A DNA stretch of 64,000 nt from Ypsolopha sequella. Its lineage: Eukaryota; Arthropoda; Insecta; Lepidoptera; Ypsolophidae. Numbering within the stretch: position 1 is the stretch's first letter; every line of letters begins with the position of its first letter. Positions 58,902-64,000 of the stretch are shown here, piece after piece. The translations under genes and the position numbers were made by a program. Under the pieces are notes generated by a model. That model worked only from the letters and a program-made list of their open reading frames with translations. It ran no database searches and was not told the DNA's origin. The stretch covers positions 7,767,501 through 7,831,500 of the forward strand of contig OW203985.1 of NCBI GenBank assembly GCA_934047225.1, given 5' to 3'.

Positions 58902-59275
58902 TTAAGGCGATATGTAAAAGTTTTAGCGTCCCTGTTACTCCATATGCGAAAAAACCTTCAGTGCGAGGACGGATTCGTGGAAAAGTAGCAAAAAGTCGGT
59001 TTTTTATTAATATAAAATGTACTAAAAATGCTATCCCATCTAATAAAATATAATTGCAGTCCATATGTCATTCTAAATTGTCAAACCAGGAGAATTGGTG
59101 TCGATAAAGACCTCATTTCAATAAATATTTCTATCGAGCCGAAATTCTCCAATCGCGTTTCTGTTTTAACACATCCCTAGAGAAAGATTCCAAAAATAAT
59201 ATACTATTTTATCAAAATTATACATTGTTTACCGAAGTAGATATAGAAGTTCTAAAAGTTTCTGTAGCGCCTTAA
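58902..59275 (+). mobile_element. TTAA-bounded MITE, family B, copy 4
   Basis: TTAAGGCGATATGTAAAAG to TTTCTGTAGCGCCTTAA, nearly collinear with 55031-55434 apart from small deletions. Confidence 0.7.
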
Positions 59276-59790
59276 AATATAAAAAAAACTAATTGAAGTA
59301 TATAAAGTAACTTTGCGAGTAGCATAGACTAAGTATTAACTAAGTATTAACTTAGTCTATGCCAGTAGGTATCTCTTCAATCTTTACGCTGCGTAGCTAT
59401 GTTATTTTCGCTTAGGTTGCATCAACTATGCATTTTTTGAGGCAAGATTATTTGCTTGAGAGATAAATTCTGTAGATAAAGCTTAACCACTCAATTAGTG
59501 GTGCTCGTAAAGTAACTTAAATAATTGGCTCTCGACAGGTTTTGCATTAATTATTATTCTACAGATTAATAAATGGCTGCAGGCACTTTTAAACGAGCAG
59601 GTTTACTTCGAATAATATACCTTTTTTTAGATTTTAGAATATTAATTGAATTGCTACTTTGTTTTACAAAACGTTTTAATCTGATTACCAGTGTAAACCA
59701 ACCAATGAGAGAAGTTTTTGAAACGTTGTTGAGCGAAATAACAAAATTAAAATTATTTGGAAAATATCAGGTTCCTATCTGCTAACCTTT
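59276..59790. other. No gene; short hairpin at 59322-59362
   Basis: GCATAGACTAAGT and ACTTAGTCTATGC are inverted around two AGTATTAACT units. The 70-residue frame at 59573-59785 has no family match. Confidence 0.4.
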
Positions 59791-59925
59791 TTAGGGTTCT
59801 GTAACAGAAGGGTGATAAACAGGACCCTATTACCACAGACCTATTACCGCTGTCCGTCCGTCCGTCTTTCACTGGGACTACAGCTTCAGCCGTTGTAGGT
59901 AGCCAATTGAAATTTTTACAGCATA
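59791..59925 (+). repeat. Family A fragment
   Basis: AGGGTTCTGTAACAGAAGGG, ACAGGACCCTATTACCACAG and GTCCGTCCGTCCGTCTTTCA follow the order of 19720-19860. Confidence 0.5.
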
Positions 59926-60317
59926 CGTGGTACTATGAGCTGTTTGTCAGGCGCTACCATTTTAGTGGCTTGTCTTTTGTCGCCTCAATGTTACTATGGC
60001 ATCTATAATTGCATTGTTATTTACCACCTGATTCTTGACTCTCATTTGTCTAAAATTAAAACTCTTCCTTATTTATATCCTGTGCTAATAAGACATTCAT
60101 TACATTACATATCATACATAAGTCATAAACTGAAGGACTTTCATACACTTCTCTCTCACACACACATACACTGCACACTCACACGCAACACATACTCATA
60201 CAAACTCTCTCCAATACAACACACAATCGTACATACTAATATAAATAAGTTGTTTTATTATCGATATATCTAAATTTAAGACTGTAAATTAACGTCTAAA
60301 TTTCTTTGTTTAAATAT

Positions 60318-60720
60318 TTTTTCAATGCATGTGCTCGTAAAGGCCCACTTTTTATGCATCAATACCGAACAGAAAGTCGATTATTTTGCCCTAGGGCTTT
60401 ATTATTTTTTATTTATTTACAATGGTTGGCTAACCTGCAGCCTTTCCTGTGTACCATAGATGTTATACTTTTTTTCCACTGTTTAGCGCATCTGGATACA
60501 GTCCTTTTGAGCCAATTATAATTTAAAGTTCACAAGATTATATTTGTTTTCATTTCCTCACACTATGCATTGAAAAACGTAGTATGATACACGGGCGTAA
60601 AAGCAATAAATTACTCGGTTACGTTTAAAACACTCGCTACGCTCGTGTTTTAAATCGTCCTCGTAATTTATTCCTTTGCGCCCTTGTAGCATAAACTACT
60701 ATTTGGGAGGAGCTTAGTTT
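60318..60720 (-). repeat. Palindromic repeat C, uninterrupted copy
   Basis: Inverted relative to 35097-35465. Its right part (about 60575-60705) is a palindrome with roughly 57-bp arms centred near 60640 (CTCGCTACGCTCG). The point where the LINE at 30902 sits in the other copy is intact here, about 60673, giving a pre-insertion reference. No coding potential. Confidence 0.7.
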
Positions 60721-60815
60721 CCACTACACAAGGAAACTTTCTGTAGGAACTAGTATATTATAAATGATGTACTTATTTTTGAAAAAACGAAATTTTCATT
60801 TGTATTTTGAATATA

Positions 60816-61081
60816 TACAACGTGTAATAGAAAGGTGTAACCAAATTTGAAGAGCTTATTCAGTCAATGCTTTAGAACAACTTTTACTATGAAACAAATA
60901 ATGTATATCGAAAAAAAATATACTTGCTTCATAGGAAAATGCAATGCCGGTCGGCTGAAATGTATGGAAGGGCAGATATTTTTTTTGAGATTTCAGGGTT
61001 GACTCCATAGTAAAAGTTGTTCTATATCATTGACTGAATAAGCTATTTAAATATGGTTACACCTGTCTGTTACACGTTGCA
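60816..61081. mobile_element. Foldback MITE, family G, copy 3
   Basis: TACAACGTGTAATAGAAAGG to CTGTTACACGTTGCA, arms GAGCTTATTCAGTCAATGC and ATTGACTGAATAAGCT, centre TGGAAGGGCAGATATTTT. Confidence 0.7.
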
Positions 61082-61094
61082 TAAAAAGATAATA

Positions 61095-61190
61095 AATAAA
61101 TGATGTTTTTAGGATTCTGTCCCCGTATTGTGTGGTGGCACGGGCGGAACCCTTCGTGCGCGAGTCCGATTCGCACTTGGCCAACTTATG
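61095..61190 (+). repeat. Family A end fragment
   Basis: GGATTCTGTCCCCGTATTG then CGGAACCCTTCGTGCGCGAG and TCCGATTCGCACTTGGCCAA, as at 57330. Confidence 0.5.
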
Positions 61191-61661
61191 CCTTTTTGTG
61201 CCCCGAACTACTATTTCAAGTCAACGCCGAGCCTGATTGAATAACCTAGGTAAGGGAACACAAAATTATATTTTGCGAATTTCGTAGAAAAACGAATTGA
61301 ACCTTGGTACTGCTTACCGGGTCTCAAAGTGTTATCTTGGCCAGTGTTGCTTTACTATCGAAAGTTGACCTTGAAACAAATAACAATATCGATGTATTGA
61401 TACTATCGATAGTTGTTTAAATTAAAGTAAATAAAACGATCAATAGTATTATGTGGGTAGGCAAAAAGTAAACAGGTCTTAAAAATCATCTGTATTATTT
61501 TATATATTTTAATTACATATAACTACATTTATCCATGTTTTATTAGTTAAAAGTGTTACTCACCTGCTAATTGATCAAGTCTAGTGTTTGCAGTGCTCTA
61601 TTTCTAACATAATCCTACATTTGCAAAAAGTGAACTTTGACCCCACACAATTTTCTAACAC

Positions 61662-62492
61662 TTGTTTGATATGGATATCATTAGTGAACTGTACAAGGTC
61701 CAAAGCACCATGGAGTCAATGAGTGACGAATTCAAGAGTGGCCTAGCTTCCTTTGAAGCTAGAGCGGCCAACTTGGCTGGAGATGGTAGCTCCCCGCAGT
61801 CCTCCGACCTTGCTTCGCTAGCTGCAGACTACAGAAACTTTAAAATTTATATTCAGGACACTGTAAATCTTCTTAAGTCACAAGTGGATCTCCTTATAAG
61901 AGTGATTGATGACATGGAAACCAAGTCCAGGCGGAAAGTTCTCCTATTCCATGGCATCGTGGAATCAGACGGCGAATCTCTTCGAAATATCATATCTGAT
62001 TTGATTGTCAAGAAGCTGGGTATAGTTGAATTCAACACAGGTATGCTGGTAGCTTGTCATCGGCTAGGAGGTCCCAACTCCAAGTCCAAGAATCCGCATC
62101 CCGTTCTTGTTCGCTTCAAGGACTATGATGTCCGCTCTAAACTCTGGCAAGTTAAGACACAACTAAAGGGATCTTCTATCACTTTATCAGAGTTTCTCAC
62201 GAAGAGCAGACACAGGGTGTTCACTGAGGCTCGCAGGAAAATTGAGATGAGGAGGTGCTGGACACAGGATGGACAAATTGTTGTGCTGCTTCCTGGTGGT
62301 TCCCGGAGAAAGATTGACTCATTAGGTGCGCTGGTGCAGGTTATCAAGGATAACCCAGACATTCTGCGCAAGGACTCCAATGAGGCTGCTTCCAAGGAAC
62401 TGAAGAAGACTGGGCAGCAAACAAAGGATCCGAAAGTTGTGCTACCTAAGGAATCTAGAACACGCGGACAGAATGTGAAAAAAGTCAAGTAG
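61662..62492 (+). CDS. LINE ORF1 protein
   Basis: 276 residues. Residues about 1-90 are helical (ELYKVQSTMESMSDEFKS, DTVNLLKSQVDLLIRVIDDM), fitting a coiled coil. About 90-215 is a compact domain with KVLLFHGIVES, VACHRLGGPN, KNPHPVLVRFKDYDVRSK and FTEARRKIEMRR, typical of LINE ORF1 proteins that bind RNA as multimers. The C-terminus is Lys-rich. The start could be 61662 (MFDMDIIS) or the Met at codon 4. No zinc knuckle is present. Its codon use is less AT-biased than that of the LINE at 30.8 kb, so a different family. Confidence 0.75.
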   Translation: MFDMDIISELYKVQSTMESMSDEFKSGLASFEARAANLAGDGSSPQSSDLASLAADYRNFKIYIQDTVNLLKSQVDLLIRVIDDMETKSRRKVLLFHGIVESDGESLRNIISDLIVKKLGIVEFNTGMLVACHRLGGPNSKSKNPHPVLVRFKDYDVRSKLWQVKTQLKGSSITLSEFLTKSRHRVFTEARRKIEMRRCWTQDGQIVVLLPGGSRRKIDSLGALVQVIKDNPDILRKDSNEAASKELKKTGQQTKDPKVVLPKESRTRGQNVKKVK

Positions 62493-62931
62493 TGTTATTA
62501 AGTGCTTTTCAGTTTCAGGCTTTTTTTCGGCACTACCTTCCATGCTTATTTATTTTTATTTTATTCGTTATTACTTTCTGAAGGTATGTTTGTTTTCTTT
62601 GCAGATGTCAATGTGACACTTATTTGCTTTCCAGTTGTGTTCCAAAATCAATATTCACTATGTTTTGTTAATTAGTAAAACGATTTCATGTAACTTTACA
62701 CATTGCATTTGCACATTTCTGATGTTAAATTTAGTTTATTTGTACCACTGTGCACTTCTGTACAGTCTATATTTTTTTCATTTTCTCAGAAATTGGCGGG
62801 TGAGTGATGGAATATATTCCATCTTAATTTAAAAAGAAAGTCGGTTTTTATATTTATTATTATTATTTTAATATATTTATTTAAATATTATATATTTATA
62901 AACACTAATTTAATAATTATTATTATTGTAA
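62493..62931 (+). other. Inter-ORF spacer of the LINE
   Basis: AT-rich, no extended frame. ORF2 would need independent initiation or reinitiation across 439 bases. It ends ATTATTGTAAATGAGCG at the ORF2 start. Confidence 0.5.
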
Positions 62932-64000
62932 ATGAGCGAGTATGAGTCTGCTAGTAGCCACGAAAATTATTTTTCTTTTTCCTCCTCTGACCAATCAGAC
63001 AGCGACCTTGACAGCTCTTACACACCACTCTCTTCTCGCATCACTTCAGTTTTTTCTGATTCTCATAAGACTTTTAATGTAGTACACATAAATGCCCAGA
63101 GTATTCCTCACCATCACCCTGATATGCTTACATCCTTTGACAACAATAATATTCATGCAATTTTGGTTTCTGAATCTTTTCTAAAGCCATCTCTCAATTC
63201 CACTATGTACCCTTTACCCGGTTTTCAACTAATACGTAATGACCGTCTGGTCGTTGGTAGCGGTGGAGTGGCTATATACCTAAGGAGTCATATACCTTTC
63301 ACCGTTATAAGTAAATCTCCTGGAGAATACGATGGGATGGCTGAACACCTATTTCTTGAGGTCACATTAAATTTTAGTCGTATTTTGCTTGGCGTCTATT
63401 ACAGTCCTGACTGTCACGTTCACTACTTCAATTCTTTCGAAAATCTCCTTGAAGAGCTCACCCCACTCTTTGACAATACAATTATCATGGGAGATTTCAA
63501 TACTTGCCTTCTTAAAAACGACCATCGTTCTAAACGTCTACACTCAATTATTTCTGGTATAAATCTCTCCATCCTCCCACTACAAGCTACCCATCACCCA
63601 CCTAATTCTGCTCCAACTCTCTTAGACCTCGTGATTGTCTCCTCTCCTGACCTTGTAAGTAACCACGGTCAACTCAGTGCCGACTGCTTCTCATATCATG
63701 ATCTCATCTTCCTCTCTTACAAGGTGCGTATCCCTAAACCCAAAAAGCGTACTATTCTCCAGCGTAATTTTAAAAGAATGAATTTGCAGAAACTTTGCGA
63801 GGATGCTCTTCAAATTGACTGGAAAGAGCTTGATTTGATTCAGGATGTTAATATGAAAGTGGAGCGGTTTAATAACTTGCTCACTCAACTATTTGATAAA
63901 CACGCTCCATATCATCCTGTGAGAGTGAAGCAACTTCCAGCTCCATGGCTTACCGACGAAATTAAGAATCTCATGGCAAAGAGGGATCATGCGAAATATC
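62932..64000 (+). CDS. LINE ORF2, apurinic-type endonuclease domain (partial, runs off window)
   Basis: 356 codons open from ATG at 62932 to the window end. After an acidic Ser-rich leader (SSHENYFSFSSSDQSDSD), the endonuclease motifs appear in order: HINAQS with N54, VSESF with E81, GGVAIYLRS, YYSPDC, MGDFNT with D188 and N190, LLDLVIV, and SYHD with H256 and D257. These are the catalytic set of LINE endonucleases that nick the target strand. The linker toward reverse transcriptase (PAPWLTDEIKNLMAKRDHAK) follows, a segment common in CR1/jockey-type proteins. The reverse transcriptase lies beyond the window. Confidence 0.88.
   Translation, partial: MSEYESASSHENYFSFSSSDQSDSDLDSSYTPLSSRITSVFSDSHKTFNVVHINAQSIPHHHPDMLTSFDNNNIHAILVSESFLKPSLNSTMYPLPGFQLIRNDRLVVGSGGVAIYLRSHIPFTVISKSPGEYDGMAEHLFLEVTLNFSRILLGVYYSPDCHVHYFNSFENLLEELTPLFDNTIIMGDFNTCLLKNDHRSKRLHSIISGINLSILPLQATHHPPNSAPTLLDLVIVSSPDLVSNHGQLSADCFSYHDLIFLSYKVRIPKPKKRTILQRNFKRMNLQKLCEDALQIDWKELDLIQDVNMKVERFNNLLTQLFDKHAPYHPVRVKQLPAPWLTDEIKNLMAKRDHAKY

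Larger units (their letters stand above)
61191..64000 (+). mobile_element. Second two-ORF LINE, 3' part beyond the window
   Basis: ORF1 at 61662-62492, a 439-bp AT-rich spacer, and ORF2 from 62932 that remains open to the last base. The long spacer contrasts with the overlapping ORFs of the LINE at 30902. Both ORFs are unbroken as far as seen. The 5' limit is unknown; about 470 bp between the family A scrap and ORF1 may be its 5' UTR. Confidence 0.75.

Overview
The window looks like a transposon-dense, non-genic stretch of an insect nuclear genome, most likely a moth or butterfly. That assignment rests on recognition, not on a search. The window is AT-rich. It is full of a short repeat built on GGGTTCCGTACC and GCGAGTCCGACTCGCAC blocks that I associate with Lepidoptera. 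It also carries Helitron-like ends, RTE-tailed SINEs, tRNA-headed SINEs, and BEL/Pao and copia elements of insect type. I found no host protein-coding gene, no functional tRNA or rRNA gene and no CRISPR array. Every long open frame belongs to a mobile element.

Layout. 1-20 kb: a patchwork of short non-autonomous DNA elements (TTAA-bounded MITEs, a TA-bounded MITE, foldback hairpins), Helitron-like elements, LINE 3' scraps and one RTE-tailed SINE. 20.8-25.4 kb: a Ty1/copia element with two indistinguishable 219-bp LTRs, a 5-bp CTCTG duplication, and a primer site matching the anticodon arm of initiator tRNA-Met. A one-base frameshift splits its RNase H region. 25.6-27.3 kb: three TTAA-bounded elements, two of which abut and share one TTAA. 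28.6-30.0 kb: a 55-bp minisatellite and a SINE with an 11-bp duplication. 30.9-35.1 kb: a two-ORF LINE that landed inside the arm of a palindromic repeat. 36.3-37.1 kb: a MITE split by a 5'-truncated LINE with a restriction-like endonuclease, flanked by an 8-bp duplication. 37.7-38.0 kb: an RTE fragment. 38.15-45.97 kb: a complete minus-strand BEL/Pao element with 447-bp LTRs, a GTGTA duplication and intact gag and pol frames. 48-50.8 kb: a nearly full minus-strand LINE of the restriction-like-endonuclease (R2-like) type, broken just before its catalytic YLDD box. 51-61 kb: SINEs, MITEs, hairpins and a LINE interrupted cleanly by a TTAA MITE. 61.7-64 kb: ORF1 and the start of ORF2 of another LINE, running off the window.

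How the parts relate. The autonomous elements plausibly supply enzymes for the small ones: RTE for the SINEs sharing its 3' end, and an unseen piggyBac-type transposase for the TTAA families. Nesting gives relative ages: LINE inside a palindromic repeat, LINE fragment inside a MITE, MITE inside a MITE, and MITE inside a LINE. The most notable points are these. In the BEL/Pao element a single in-frame UGA separates gag from pol; it is followed by CUA and sits in a perfect 11-bp hairpin, which suggests readthrough. The 30.9-kb LINE has an ORF2 whose endonuclease begins upstream of any in-frame ATG. The copia element has an internal-tRNA primer site. TTAA insertion is demonstrated by a seamlessly interrupted LINE frame. 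Three hairpins resemble part of a hammerhead ribozyme core.
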